Source: PALSA-129 sp963842505
GTDB lineage: Bacteria > Acidobacteriota > Terriglobia > Bryobacterales > Bryobacteraceae
Direction of reading: 5' to 3'
DNA: 64,000 nt
Assembly: GCA_963842505.1 (NCBI GenBank)
Contig: CAWJGZ010000004.1
Coordinates: 124,001 to 188,000, forward strand
Part shown: positions 7,919 to 16,235 of the stretch, one piece after another
Layout: the number at the start of each line of letters is the position of its first letter
How positions within the stretch are numbered: position 1 is the first letter of the stretch
Notes under the pieces: generated by a model
The model's database searches: none
Told to the model about the DNA's origin: nothing
Seen by the model: the letters and a program-made list of their open reading frames with translations, nothing else
Program-made: the position numbers and the translations under genes

Positions 7919-8368
7919 TTAACTAACTCGCAAAATGAATTCGCAGCGGTGAGTTACCGAGGCTTCACCCTGCCACTCCCGCCACAATTTCAGACTCAGG
8001 CGGATTTCACCCGGAACTTTTGTTCTCAGGTGAAATTCGCGCATCCCGGCCGCTCCGACTCCGCTGCCAGCCGGTGCGACCCACCGGGTCGCAAGGATCT
8101 CTATGGCTTCCGGATGAGAGACCTCCAGAGCCCAGCGATAGCCGGTGGAGGGGGTTTCCACCAGTTGCAACAACACACTTTGTCCGACTACGGCGTCCCG
8201 GGCGACACCCTGATCGGCGGCCGTCAATGTGATGGTTTCCGGCATTCCGCGTTGCCTTGCTTGTTTGCTCCAGTCGATTCTAACCCCGCCTTTGGGCGAG
8301 CAACAGAACAAGCCAAAAAGAAGGCTCGTAATGACAACCTTAACGATAGCGCCCGGCTTCCCATTCAT
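7919..8368 (-). CDS. Chagasin-like cysteine peptidase inhibitor (I42 family), exported
   Basis: Chagasin-family proteins insert three loops into the active site of papain-like peptidases. The expected loop motifs are present: PSTGYRWAL (residues 73-81, equivalent to NPTTGY), GAAG with neighbours (about 103-112, the Gly-rich loop) and LWREW (128-132, in place of RPW). A hydrophobic N-terminus (VVITSLLFGLFCCSP) is a signal peptide; the two cysteines could act as a non-canonical lipobox. The gene lies directly before the C1A peptidase gene, which makes that enzyme its obvious target. The prediction from sequence and context is strong, but inhibition itself is inferred. Confidence 0.85.
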   Translation of the reverse strand: MNGKPGAIVKVVITSLLFGLFCCSPKGGVRIDWSKQARQRGMPETITLTAADQGVARDAVVGQSVLLQLVETPSTGYRWALEVSHPEAIEILATRWVAPAGSGVGAAGMREFHLRTKVPGEIRLSLKLWREWQGEASVTHRCEFILRVS

Positions 8369-8393
8369 TCCCGGCCCAATTACAGCGGGATTC

Positions 8394-8399
8394 AGTATA
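8394..8399 (-). promoter_or_regulatory. Candidate -10 element for the inhibitor-peptidase unit
   Basis: TATACT on the minus strand lies 25 nt before the inhibitor ATG, inside an AT-rich stretch (about 8400-8450) that contrasts with the GC-rich surroundings. No convincing -35 hexamer is visible. Confidence 0.35.
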
Positions 8400-8521
8400 C
8401 ACCCGAATTCATAAAATTATTTCTTTTTAAAAATTGAATTAGTATGTTCAAGTACGCTGTCACCGCGAAGAGAGTTTTTGGGAATGTAAGAGAGGCTGCC
8501 TGTTAGCGCGGAAGGGGCGGG

Positions 8522-8527
8522 TAAAAT
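8522..8527 (+). promoter_or_regulatory. Candidate -10 element, leaderless start of the 8534 gene
   Basis: TAAAAT lies 6 nt before the ATG at 8534 and no Shine-Dalgarno sequence intervenes, matching the leaderless pattern seen elsewhere in the window. Confidence 0.4.
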
Positions 8528-8533
8528 GGGCCT

Positions 8534-9469
8534 ATGGCGCTCACCTGGCTGGTAGTTGGTATCGGCGATATCTCGACCAGGCGGGTTCTGCCGGCGATTC
8601 TGGCGGAACCGCGCAGCCGGTTGTCGGGAATCGTGACGCGCAACCCCGCCAAGGCGGCGCCGTATGGGGCGCCCACTTGGGAGAACCTGGAGGTTGCCCT
8701 GGCCGCATGCCCGGCCGAAGCGGTCTACATCGCCACGCCGGTGTTTGTCCACGCCGCACAAACCATCGCCGCGCTGCGCGCCGGCCGGCACGTGTTGTGC
8801 GAGAAGCCGATGGCCATGGATTACCGGCAAGCCGTGACTATGCAGCAGGCCGCCGAAGAAGCCGGGCGCACTCTCGGCATTTCTTATTACCGGCGCATGT
8901 ATCCGAAAGTGGAGCGGGCGCGCGAGTTGCTGGCGGCGGGAGCCATCGGGCGTCCGGTTTTCGCGGAGGCCACGAGTCACGATTGGTTCTATCCGGCGGG
9001 CGCGGCGCGGGAGTGGCTGCTCGACCCGGCCAAGGCCGGCGGCGGCCCGCTATACGACATCGCCTGCCATCGCATCGACCTCATGAATTACCTGTTCGGC
9101 CGGCCGGAGCGGGCCACCGGATACCGGTCCACGCTGGTGCATCCCATCGCGGTGGAAGACAATGCCACGGTGCTGACCGAGCACGCGTCGGGTGTGCGCA
9201 GCTTGGTGGATGTGCGCTGGCATTCGCGCGTGGCGCGCGACGAGTTCCGCATCCGCGGCACGGATGGCGAAATGGATCTGACACCGCTGAACTCCCCGGC
9301 GCTGGTGTATCCCGGGGGCGTCGAAGAAGTGCCGCCGGCCTCCAACCTGCATTACCCGTGCATCGAGGATTTTGTTCTGGCGGTGTTGGAAGGCCGCGCG
9401 CCGCGCTCCAGCGGGAAGACCGCGCTTGAAACCGAGTGGGTGATGGCGCGGGTGAACACGAAACTCTAG
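8534..9469 (+). CDS. Gfo/Idh/MocA-family NAD(P)-dependent oxidoreductase, 311 aa
   Basis: The N-terminal Rossmann fold begins LVVGIGDISTRRVLPAIL with the dinucleotide-binding glycine motif. The family signature EKPMAMD contains the conserved Lys that contacts cofactor and substrate. A C-terminal alpha/beta domain follows (GGGPLYDIACHRIDLMNYLFG), whose His is the usual catalytic residue. Members oxidise or epimerise sugars and inositols, and this one resembles the D-xylose dehydrogenase or glucose-fructose oxidoreductase branch. The substrate cannot be read from the sequence. It appears to be a single-gene unit facing the convergent TonB-dependent receptor gene. Confidence 0.9.
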   Translation: MALTWLVVGIGDISTRRVLPAILAEPRSRLSGIVTRNPAKAAPYGAPTWENLEVALAACPAEAVYIATPVFVHAAQTIAALRAGRHVLCEKPMAMDYRQAVTMQQAAEEAGRTLGISYYRRMYPKVERARELLAAGAIGRPVFAEATSHDWFYPAGAAREWLLDPAKAGGGPLYDIACHRIDLMNYLFGRPERATGYRSTLVHPIAVEDNATVLTEHASGVRSLVDVRWHSRVARDEFRIRGTDGEMDLTPLNSPALVYPGGVEEVPPASNLHYPCIEDFVLAVLEGRAPRSSGKTALETEWVMARVNTKL

Positions 9470-9493
9470 AAGCTATCGTATTTCTTAAAGTGT

Positions 9494-9522
9494 GCCCCCG
9501 GTGGCACGCGACCACCGGGGGC
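9494..9522. terminator. Strong hairpin between convergent genes
   Basis: GCCCCCGGTGG (9494-9504) and CCACCGGGGGC (9512-9522) form a perfect 11-bp stem with a 7-nt loop. It lies in the 76-bp gap between the oxidoreductase end (9469) and the receptor end (9546). It probably terminates transcription from both sides, although the T tract is poor. Confidence 0.65.
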
Positions 9523-9545
9523 CGGAAGCCGTCTTCCAGGACTTT

Positions 9546-12500
9546 TCAGAAGGTAAAGCGGAGGCCGAACTCGCCCCAGAGCGATCGCGGAATCGTCGTG
9601 GCGCTCGGGTTAATGAATCCCTCCGGGTGGCCGAACGTCGACGGGCTGGCAATGTTGTTGTTGAAGTCGGCGCCGTAGTTGGCGCGGTTGGTCAGGTTGA
9701 ACGCCTGCGCTACCAGTTGCAGCTTCATGCGCTCGCCGAAATTGATATTCTTGGACAGCCGCAGATCGAGCTGGAAGAATGGATCCCCGCGGAGCGGGTC
9801 GTACGCGGCAATGGTGCACGCCTGCGTAACGCCGTTCAAACCATAGAAGCAGTTCTGCGCGCCCGTGTTGTTGCCGGAGAACGCGAACCAGTTGGTGGGA
9901 TTGCTGGTGGGAACCACCACGGCAGTTCCGGTGCCGCCGCCCGTATTCAGGGTATTTGAAGAGTTGGTAACAGAGTATGGGCGCGCCGAGCCGAACTGCA
10001 TGATGGGAGCGAGCTGAAATCCCTTCCACAGGTCGATGATCCCGCTCACCGTGATGTGGTGGCGCTCATCGTTGGGTGATGGACCCCACGCCCAACTGGC
10101 AAACGGGTTAGTCGCAAGCATCGGATAGTTGCGGAAGGAGGTCCCGCCGCCATTGTAGGAATAAGCCCAAGCCAGCGTGTAATTCGCAACCAGTGAAACA
10201 TGATGGCTCATGCGCTGGCGGAAGCTGAAATTCATGCCGTCATAATGCGAACGGCCAATCGACTGTTCGTCGCGAACGCTCGCCAGTTCCGGCTGTGTCG
10301 AGACCGCAAAATAGGGGTCCAGCGGACGAGTGCAGCACACCCCGTTCACCGGCACTTTCTGGTCGATGTTCATGGTCTTGTTCTCGTGCAAACCGAGGAC
10401 GTGCGTGTATTCGGCCTCCACCACCGAGTTTGGATGCGGCGACCAGCTATAGCCAACGTTGAACTCTTCGGTGACCGGGTTGCGATAGTCGGGGTCCATC
10501 AAACGCCCCACGCTGCCCGAAGCAAGCTGTGAGGAAGGAGCGGGCATCACCGGCATGGGATCGACACCGTAGCGCCATTTCCCCAAGGCAATGCCGGTTC
10601 CCGTGACGATATCGGTGGGAGCGGACAGGCTAATGGCGGTCTGGAAAATGGTGGGGTTGCTCATCTGTTCCATGAACAGCGGGATGTTCTGGAATATGTT
10701 CCCGTAGTAGAGCCCAAAGCCGCCGCGCAGAACGTGCCTGCCCTGGCCGGTCAGATCATAGGCGAAGCCCACGCGCGGGCTGAAGTCCTTGTTGTCGTCG
10801 TGCGGCACGCGGCTGACGTACGGATTCGAGAACGGGCTATTGAGCGCCACCAGTTCCTGGTAGGTGCGGCTGTTCTTGACGTCTGACAGGCCAACCATGT
10901 CGTAGTCTTTGTCCCAGCGCAGCCCCAGGTTTAAGGTCAACCGTGTGGATACCTTCCAGTCGTCCTGGAAGAAAAGGCCGAGCTGCTTGGTTCCCACCAG
11001 GAAGTATGGATTGCCGTTGGCTTCGGTCATGCCGGTGACCGCCCCGGGGGTGGCGAATTTCTGCGGATAGGTCGCCGGGGTGTTCAGAATCACGCTCGGA
11101 TCGGCCGCAAAATCGATCTCGAGAGTCGAGCTGAACTCGAAGAAGCCGCCCTGCTGCGGCGTATTAATGAAGTCCACGCCGCCTTTCAGGGTGTGCTTGC
11201 CGATAGTCTTGGAAACGTCGTCGCGGAACTGCCATTTTTTCTGCCAGGACTGCTGCGGAACGTTGGTGTTGGTGCCGAACGAAGCGTCCGGAAAGGTCAC
11301 CAGCGGCGCGCTGATATTGCTGGCGATCAGGTTGTTCCAATACTGATACCCCGCCGTGAACTGGTTCACCGCGGTCGGCGAAATTAGCGAGTTCAGCGTC
11401 ACGTTCGCCACAATCAGGTGGTTGGTGGTGAAATTGCCGTTGGTCAAATCGCCGGTGCCGGTCGATTGGTCGTTCAGGCTGTTGTTTGTCTGCGCGCTGT
11501 AGCTGGCATAGAGGCTGTTCTTGCTGTTGATGGTCCAGTCCACGCGGCCGTTGTAACGGGTCTCGTAGAATGGCGTTGGGATCGAGGTGGCGGGCTGGGC
11601 CGCCAGCCCGGCACTCTTGGCGAGCATCAGCTCGTTGTACGCAGTCCCGGTTTCTTCCAGGGTCTGGTTTTCGCGCTGACGCTCGATAGCGAAGAAGAAG
11701 AACAGCTTGTCTTTCTTAACCGGACCGCCAACCGAGCCGCCGAACTGCTGGCGGCTGTAGGCGGGATGCGCCAGAGTGTAGCCGCCGGTGCCATTCGGCA
11801 CTTTTTCATCCGTGTCGAACGCCTGGTTGCGGAAGTAGCCGAACAGGGACCCATGATAGGTGTTGGTGCCCTGCTTGGTGATCATGTTGATGGCTGCGCC
11901 TTCCGACCGGCCGTTCTCGGCTGAGAACCGCTGCGTGCTGATTTGGAATTCCTGCACGGCTTCCAGGGGAAGCTGCATGACCGGACCGCCGACGGTGTTG
12001 TCCTTGTTATCAATGCCGTTAACGGTAACGTTGACGTTACGCCCGCCTGCTCCGTTGACCGAAAGAATGGCATAGCGGGCCTTGGTCGGGTCATACGAAT
12101 CCGCCGCTTTTACGCCCGGAGCCAGATAGGCCAGATTGGCCACGTCGCGTCCCACCATCGGCAACTGTTCGACCTCGGTCGGCGTGATGTTCTGGCTGAC
12201 GCTGCTCTTGCCGACGTCGACGAGCGGAGCGGCGGCCGTGATTTCCACCACTTGGGTGGTTGATCCGGGTTCCAGAGTCGCATTTACCAAGAGTGTCTGG
12301 CCGACCATCAATTCCACATTTTGCACGTGCAGGGAAAACCCCTGCTTCGATACCGTCACCGCGTAGACGCCGGCGGGAAGCAGATCGAACCGGTAGCTGC
12401 CTACGCCGTTCGTACTGGTTGCACGCTTTTCTCCGGTGGCCTTGTTGCTAACGGCCACGTCGGCGCCGACGATCACCCCCTGGGATTGGTCGATTATCGT

Positions 12501-12614
12501 GCCCTCAACGGTTCCGCTAGCGGTTGCCTGGCCGAACACGTTCCCCGCACCAAAACTGAGCAGGGACAACGCCATGATCGTCCAGCATGGTCCCACAGTA
12601 CTTTTCTTCTTCAT
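9546..12614 (-). CDS. TonB-dependent receptor, Oar-like, with carboxypeptidase-regulatory domain
   Basis: This is a large outer-membrane protein of 1022 residues. After a signal peptide (ALSLLSFGAGNVFGQ) comes an Ig-like carboxypeptidase-regulatory domain (ASGTVEGTIIDQSQGVIVGADV...SYRFDLLPAGVYAV, about 30-110). A plug-like region follows (VSQNITPTEVEQLPMVGRDV...VNGIDNKDNTVGGP) and then a long beta-barrel with many aromatic strands, ending in GLRFTF with the terminal Phe expected for Bam-dependent insertion. Acidobacteria carry many such receptors, thought to import oligosaccharides or peptides; the ligand here is unknown. GGAGG stands 9 nt before the ATG at 12614, so the TTG three codons upstream is not used. 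Confidence 0.93.
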   Translation of the reverse strand: MKKKSTVGPCWTIMALSLLSFGAGNVFGQATASGTVEGTIIDQSQGVIVGADVAVSNKATGEKRATSTNGVGSYRFDLLPAGVYAVTVSKQGFSLHVQNVELMVGQTLLVNATLEPGSTTQVVEITAAAPLVDVGKSSVSQNITPTEVEQLPMVGRDVANLAYLAPGVKAADSYDPTKARYAILSVNGAGGRNVNVTVNGIDNKDNTVGGPVMQLPLEAVQEFQISTQRFSAENGRSEGAAINMITKQGTNTYHGSLFGYFRNQAFDTDEKVPNGTGGYTLAHPAYSRQQFGGSVGGPVKKDKLFFFFAIERQRENQTLEETGTAYNELMLAKSAGLAAQPATSIPTPFYETRYNGRVDWTINSKNSLYASYSAQTNNSLNDQSTGTGDLTNGNFTTNHLIVANVTLNSLISPTAVNQFTAGYQYWNNLIASNISAPLVTFPDASFGTNTNVPQQSWQKKWQFRDDVSKTIGKHTLKGGVDFINTPQQGGFFEFSSTLEIDFAADPSVILNTPATYPQKFATPGAVTGMTEANGNPYFLVGTKQLGLFFQDDWKVSTRLTLNLGLRWDKDYDMVGLSDVKNSRTYQELVALNSPFSNPYVSRVPHDDNKDFSPRVGFAYDLTGQGRHVLRGGFGLYYGNIFQNIPLFMEQMSNPTIFQTAISLSAPTDIVTGTGIALGKWRYGVDPMPVMPAPSSQLASGSVGRLMDPDYRNPVTEEFNVGYSWSPHPNSVVEAEYTHVLGLHENKTMNIDQKVPVNGVCCTRPLDPYFAVSTQPELASVRDEQSIGRSHYDGMNFSFRQRMSHHVSLVANYTLAWAYSYNGGGTSFRNYPMLATNPFASWAWGPSPNDERHHITVSGIIDLWKGFQLAPIMQFGSARPYSVTNSSNTLNTGGGTGTAVVVPTSNPTNWFAFSGNNTGAQNCFYGLNGVTQACTIAAYDPLRGDPFFQLDLRLSKNINFGERMKLQLVAQAFNLTNRANYGADFNNNIASPSTFGHPEGFINPSATTIPRSLWGEFGLRFTF

Positions 12615-13139
12615 ATCACCCAACCTCCAATTTCATGGATGCAATGTGCTGCTATGTATTACTGGCTGCCCACCCGATCCGGATCTCGATTTCAGATTTC
12701 CGGGTGGCAATAGTATAAACCAGACTGTCATCTTTTTATCCTGTAAGCTGCATTTATTTAGAAGATGTCCGCGTTTCTTAAGTGGAAAGCTGTCTTTGCC
12801 ATGCAAAATGCAGACGCTGTAGTGTTGGAACAAGGAACAGCTAAGATCGGCAAAGTTCCGTGTTTTCAGCAGATTTCATGGGACGATTGGCCGGTTGTCG
12901 ACGGTTGGGGCCTGATCTCGAAGGGCTGCTTCAGGGGGAAATACCGGATATGCTCATCGAGCGAGGGCAAAAGAGGCTAGTACGGTTCGTCCGAAATATC
13001 GGGGCTTTGGGGGAAGGTTCTGTCCTATGAACCGTCGCGGCTCACCACATACGATGAAAAGTGGCCGGGGGCGCCGGCGGCGGCGTGAGCAGGTTTTTGG
13101 AAAAGCCTACACCAGGCTTGTGGGCTGGCCCTACACCGG
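12615..13139. other. 525-bp intergenic stretch without a supported gene
   Basis: The stretch separates the receptor gene from the next minus-strand gene. It contains short open frames on both strands, but none has a plausible start signal or a recognisable product. The part nearest the receptor (about 12690-12790) is AT-rich and may hold its promoter. I could not identify convincing hexamers. Confidence 0.5.
13103..13119 (-). terminator. Weak candidate terminator after the VWFA-type gene
   Basis: AAGCCT and AGGCTT (13103-13108, 13114-13119) form a 6-bp stem with a 5-nt loop, followed on the minus strand by TTCC. It is short, 20 nt beyond the stop codon at 13140, and only suggestive. Confidence 0.25.
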
Positions 13140-14138
13140 CTACTGCACGGTCCAATATCCTTCGCGTGTTTTCACGTGCAGATCAGGCCGGCCTATTACC
13201 TCAACGCGGATCTTATGGAAGAGGCCAGGCGTCGAAACCGGGGGCGGGAAGCTCAGAATGTACTGGCGGTGCACTTCGTCGCCAATTTCGTGAATGGCTT
13301 TCTCCAGTTGCCGCTTGGAGAAGGAATTGATGGCGGTGGCGCCGGTGGTGCGCGTAAGCAGATTGGCGATGTTCGGCTTGGAAAGCCGCGCCAGTTCCTT
13401 GATGCCCGCCAGCAGGTCAAACGGAATCGAGTCATCCGGAACACGCGTTTCGTCGTGTTTCTTGTCGAGACCTTTTTCTTTTTCGTCCTCGATGTCGCCG
13501 TACGTCTTGACCTTGCGGTCGGAGTACGGCGCCAGAAAAGCCGAGTAAGTGAGCCAGTAGACCGCGACATTCTGGCGCTCAATATCGCGGACCACCTCGG
13601 GAAGTTTGGCGCCGCTCGACCGGTCGCGGGTTTCTCCGATCACGCAGATGATGGGGCGGCGGCCGGGCGGGCGGTGGCTGAGCATGTCCAACGCCATGGT
13701 GATGGCATCGAGCGTCACAGCATCGTAGCCATCGGGCCGCAGCTTCTTGAAGGCGTGGATCAGGTCGTCGGGCGACTTAGTGAACTCCACGCGGCGGTGG
13801 ACCGTGTCGCTAAAAGTGAGTACCGCGGTCTCGCCCTGGTCGGCCGCCAGCAACTGCGAAAAGAGGATGCCGCTCGATCCCAGCTTGTCGAGAATGGGCC
13901 CGGCATTCTTGCTGGTTTGTACCGCGACCACCAGCGAAATGGGATAGATTTCGGTATCCATCTGTGTGTGTTGCGGCACATTGTTGTCATAGAGGATCAG
14001 GTCGGAGGTACCCAGCCCATTCACGAAATTGCCTTTGGCATCGGTGATGGTGACGGGCGCAACCACCAGTTGGACAGTGCTGCGAAACTGCGGCCAGGCC
14101 GCGCAGACGCTCAGCAGGCAGAGGGCGGCGAGGCGCAT
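13140..14138 (-). CDS. VWFA-related acidobacterial-domain protein, secreted, 332 aa
   Basis: After a signal peptide (MRLAALCLLSVCAAWPQ) comes the short beta region RSTVQLVVAPVTITDAKGNFVNGLGTSDLILYDN, which is typical of the VWFA-related acidobacterial family (TIGR03436 type), and then a von Willebrand A-like fold. The metal-site signature that is normally DxSxS reads VQTSKNAG, so the first Asp is missing and metal binding is probably lost. The C-terminus (YILSFPPPVSTPGLFHKIRVEVIGRPDLHVKTREGYW) is also characteristic. The function is unknown; the family is greatly expanded in Solibacter-like genomes. The start at 14138 is preferred over the ATG at 14150 because of a TATGCT 7 nt upstream. Confidence 0.85.
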   Translation of the reverse strand: MRLAALCLLSVCAAWPQFRSTVQLVVAPVTITDAKGNFVNGLGTSDLILYDNNVPQHTQMDTEIYPISLVVAVQTSKNAGPILDKLGSSGILFSQLLAADQGETAVLTFSDTVHRRVEFTKSPDDLIHAFKKLRPDGYDAVTLDAITMALDMLSHRPPGRRPIICVIGETRDRSSGAKLPEVVRDIERQNVAVYWLTYSAFLAPYSDRKVKTYGDIEDEKEKGLDKKHDETRVPDDSIPFDLLAGIKELARLSKPNIANLLTRTTGATAINSFSKRQLEKAIHEIGDEVHRQYILSFPPPVSTPGLFHKIRVEVIGRPDLHVKTREGYWTVQ

Positions 14139-14145
14139 CGCGGGA

Positions 14146-14151
14146 AGCATA
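14146..14151 (-). promoter_or_regulatory. Candidate -10 element, leaderless start of the VWFA-type gene
   Basis: TATGCT on the minus strand lies 7 nt before the ATG at 14138. No Shine-Dalgarno sequence is present. Confidence 0.35.
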
Positions 14152-14173
14152 GCATCTGGAGGGCCAGGGTGAT

Positions 14174-14278
14174 GTGGATGGCATCGCGATTTCCCATCAG
14201 GACGGAACCGCGACCTTCGGCGAGCGGCCAGCTTCAGGCTGCGGGGCGGCCGCTCGCTAACACTCGCGGTTCTGTGCC
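14174..14278. repeat. 105-bp palindromic repeat, copy 1
   Basis: This stretch aligns without gaps to 23802-23906, from GTGGATGGCATCGCGATTT to GGTTCTGTGCC. It contains a long imperfect palindrome: GAACCGCGA and GCGAGCGGCC on the left pair with GGCCGCTCGC and TCGCGGTTC on the right. It lies between the VWFA-type gene and the hexosaminidase gene. It resembles REP/BIME-type or miniature non-autonomous elements; no transposase is nearby. Confidence 0.75.
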
Positions 14279-14307
14279 GGGAGCCATGTGGACCCCGGCC
14301 GGGCGAA

Positions 14308-16227
14308 CTAATTCCGCGGGCGGGGAAGACGCGCGATCAGGTCGCGCATCGGAATTGAAAGGATGCGGCCCTGAGGCTTTCCATTGCGCCACGCCACAGC
14401 CTTCACCACATAAACTTCTTCGGGCACCACGACGGCAACGCCAGGGTACTTCAACATGAAGGAATCGGGATTGGTGCCGTCGATGGTGTAATAAATATCC
14501 GCGCCGGTGATCTCGGAACTCATGCGCAACGTCAGCTTGCCGGCGCTGTCGCGCGCGGGACTAATGACCACGTCGTAGACCGAGCGGGCGTAGTTCACCT
14601 GGGCGTCGTCCAGGCGGTCGAATTGCGCTGCCGTGCGGCGCATGAAATCGTCCCAGTTGCGGGAGCCTTTCGGAGACCACAAAATCTCGGCCAAGGCGAA
14701 CGCGCGGGGCCAGGTCATATACTCGGCGTGGCGGGCATTGGGCACCCTTTCAGTCCACAGATTGCCCTGGCCGCCCAGAATGTACCTGGGGTCGATGCCC
14801 TCCGGGACCGGCTCGAATTTGTACACGGTGCTGAGCAGCAGACGGCCGGAGGCGGCCGGTTCAAGCGCCGGGTCGCCCTGGTAGTAATCCAGATAGACGA
14901 AGCCGGTGGGCGACATGACGACCGGGTGATTCATTCTGGCGGCGGCGATTCCGCCATCCATGCCGCGCCAAGACATCACGGCGGCGTTAGGCGCCAGTCC
15001 ACCCTGGAGAATTTCGTCCCAACCGATCAGCTTTTTCCCTTTGGATTCGAGAATTTTTTCGGCGCGGCGTACCAGGTAGCTCTGCAACTCCTCTTCATTA
15101 GCGAGGTGCTCTTCGGCCATGCGGCGCTGGCACTTCTCGCAGGTTTTCCAGAAGCCCTTGTAACATTCGTCGCCGCCAATATGAACATATTCGGAAGGAA
15201 AGAGCTTGGCAACTTCGGTGAAGACTTTGTCAATGAACTCGAAAGTCTTCTCATTGCCGGGACAGAATGCGTTGTCGACTTTGGTATAGAAGTCGGTGCC
15301 GGGATCCACGTGGAACGGTCCGCCGGTGCAGGAAAGCTCGGGGTAAGATGCCAGCGCGGCCAGCGAATGGCCGGGCATTTCGATCTCAGGCAGCACGGTG
15401 ATGAAACGCTCTTTGGCGTAGGCCACTACTTCGCGGATGTCGTCCTGGGTGTAGAAGCCGCCGTCGGTGGCGGCTTCGCCGTCTTTCACCGGTTCGCTTT
15501 CGCCCCAGCGGCCCAGGCGCGGCGCGCGCCATGCGCCCACCTGGGTGAGCAGCGGGAGGGACTTGATTTCGATGCGCCAGCCGTTGTCGTCCACCAGGTG
15601 CCAGTGGAACAGGTTGAGCTTGGCGCGGGCCATGCGATCGATGTAGCGCTTGACGAATTCCTTGGGAAAGAAATGGCGGCTGACGTCGAGCATGAGGCCG
15701 CGCCAGGCGAAGCGCGGATAGTCCGTAATGTGGAGGCAAGGCACGCTCCAGTTGGCGTGCTGGAGCGTGGCGCTCTCGATTTCCGGCGGCAGCAACTGGA
15801 GCAGCGTCTGGACGCCGTAGAACAGGCCCGCCGCGGTGGACGCCTGGATGCGGACGCCGCGCGCGGTGACGGTGAGATCGTAGCCCTCGGGATGAAAATC
15901 GCCCTTGGCGAGTTCCAGCATGATGGCGTTCGAAAGCGCGGATGGTTTGGCGGCTTCGGAGATCTTCCACTTCCAACCTGTGGGCCCGGCCACGGCATTC
16001 GCCAGGTAAGAGGCCACCTGGCGGGCCTCCGGTTTGCCCGTTGCAACCCTGCCGGTTACAACTACGATGGACGTGCCGGGACGAAGCCGGAAAGAGCCGG
16101 ACCGCGTCTGGACCGACACGGGCTGCGGGATGACCTTCAGCGCCGGGGTTTTCACCAGGGCCGCCGCGGCAGCCGCGGAGACAACCGCCGCGGCCAGGAC
16201 AAGGAACCGACAAACGTTTCTGTGCAT
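14308..16227 (-). CDS. Beta-N-acetylhexosaminidase, GH20, exported, 639 aa
   Basis: GH20 enzymes release terminal beta-linked GlcNAc or GalNAc from chitin fragments, peptidoglycan fragments or glycoconjugates by substrate-assisted catalysis. The catalytic pair is visible as Asp-Glu (about 350-351) in HIGGDECYKGFW. The GH20b-type N-terminal domain (about 30-165) and the TIM barrel (YPRFAWRGLMLDVSRHFF, KLNLFHWHLVDDNGWRIEI, ITVLPEIEMPGHSLAAL) are complete. A signal peptide (FLVLAAAVVSAAAAAAL) directs export. A C-terminal region with DIYYTIDGTNPD resembles a chitobiase/beta-hexosaminidase C-terminal domain. The start lies 9 nt after the glmU stop on the same strand, so co-transcription is likely. 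Confidence 0.95.
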   Translation of the reverse strand: MHRNVCRFLVLAAAVVSAAAAAALVKTPALKVIPQPVSVQTRSGSFRLRPGTSIVVVTGRVATGKPEARQVASYLANAVAGPTGWKWKISEAAKPSALSNAIMLELAKGDFHPEGYDLTVTARGVRIQASTAAGLFYGVQTLLQLLPPEIESATLQHANWSVPCLHITDYPRFAWRGLMLDVSRHFFPKEFVKRYIDRMARAKLNLFHWHLVDDNGWRIEIKSLPLLTQVGAWRAPRLGRWGESEPVKDGEAATDGGFYTQDDIREVVAYAKERFITVLPEIEMPGHSLAALASYPELSCTGGPFHVDPGTDFYTKVDNAFCPGNEKTFEFIDKVFTEVAKLFPSEYVHIGGDECYKGFWKTCEKCQRRMAEEHLANEEELQSYLVRRAEKILESKGKKLIGWDEILQGGLAPNAAVMSWRGMDGGIAAARMNHPVVMSPTGFVYLDYYQGDPALEPAASGRLLLSTVYKFEPVPEGIDPRYILGGQGNLWTERVPNARHAEYMTWPRAFALAEILWSPKGSRNWDDFMRRTAAQFDRLDDAQVNYARSVYDVVISPARDSAGKLTLRMSSEITGADIYYTIDGTNPDSFMLKYPGVAVVVPEEVYVVKAVAWRNGKPQGRILSIPMRDLIARLPRPRN

Positions 16228-16235
16228 GTCTCGCT

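Noticed and set aside
12615..13139. Several short open frames in the gap after the receptor gene
   Set aside because: None has a start signal, domain or signal peptide, and they overlap on both strands.
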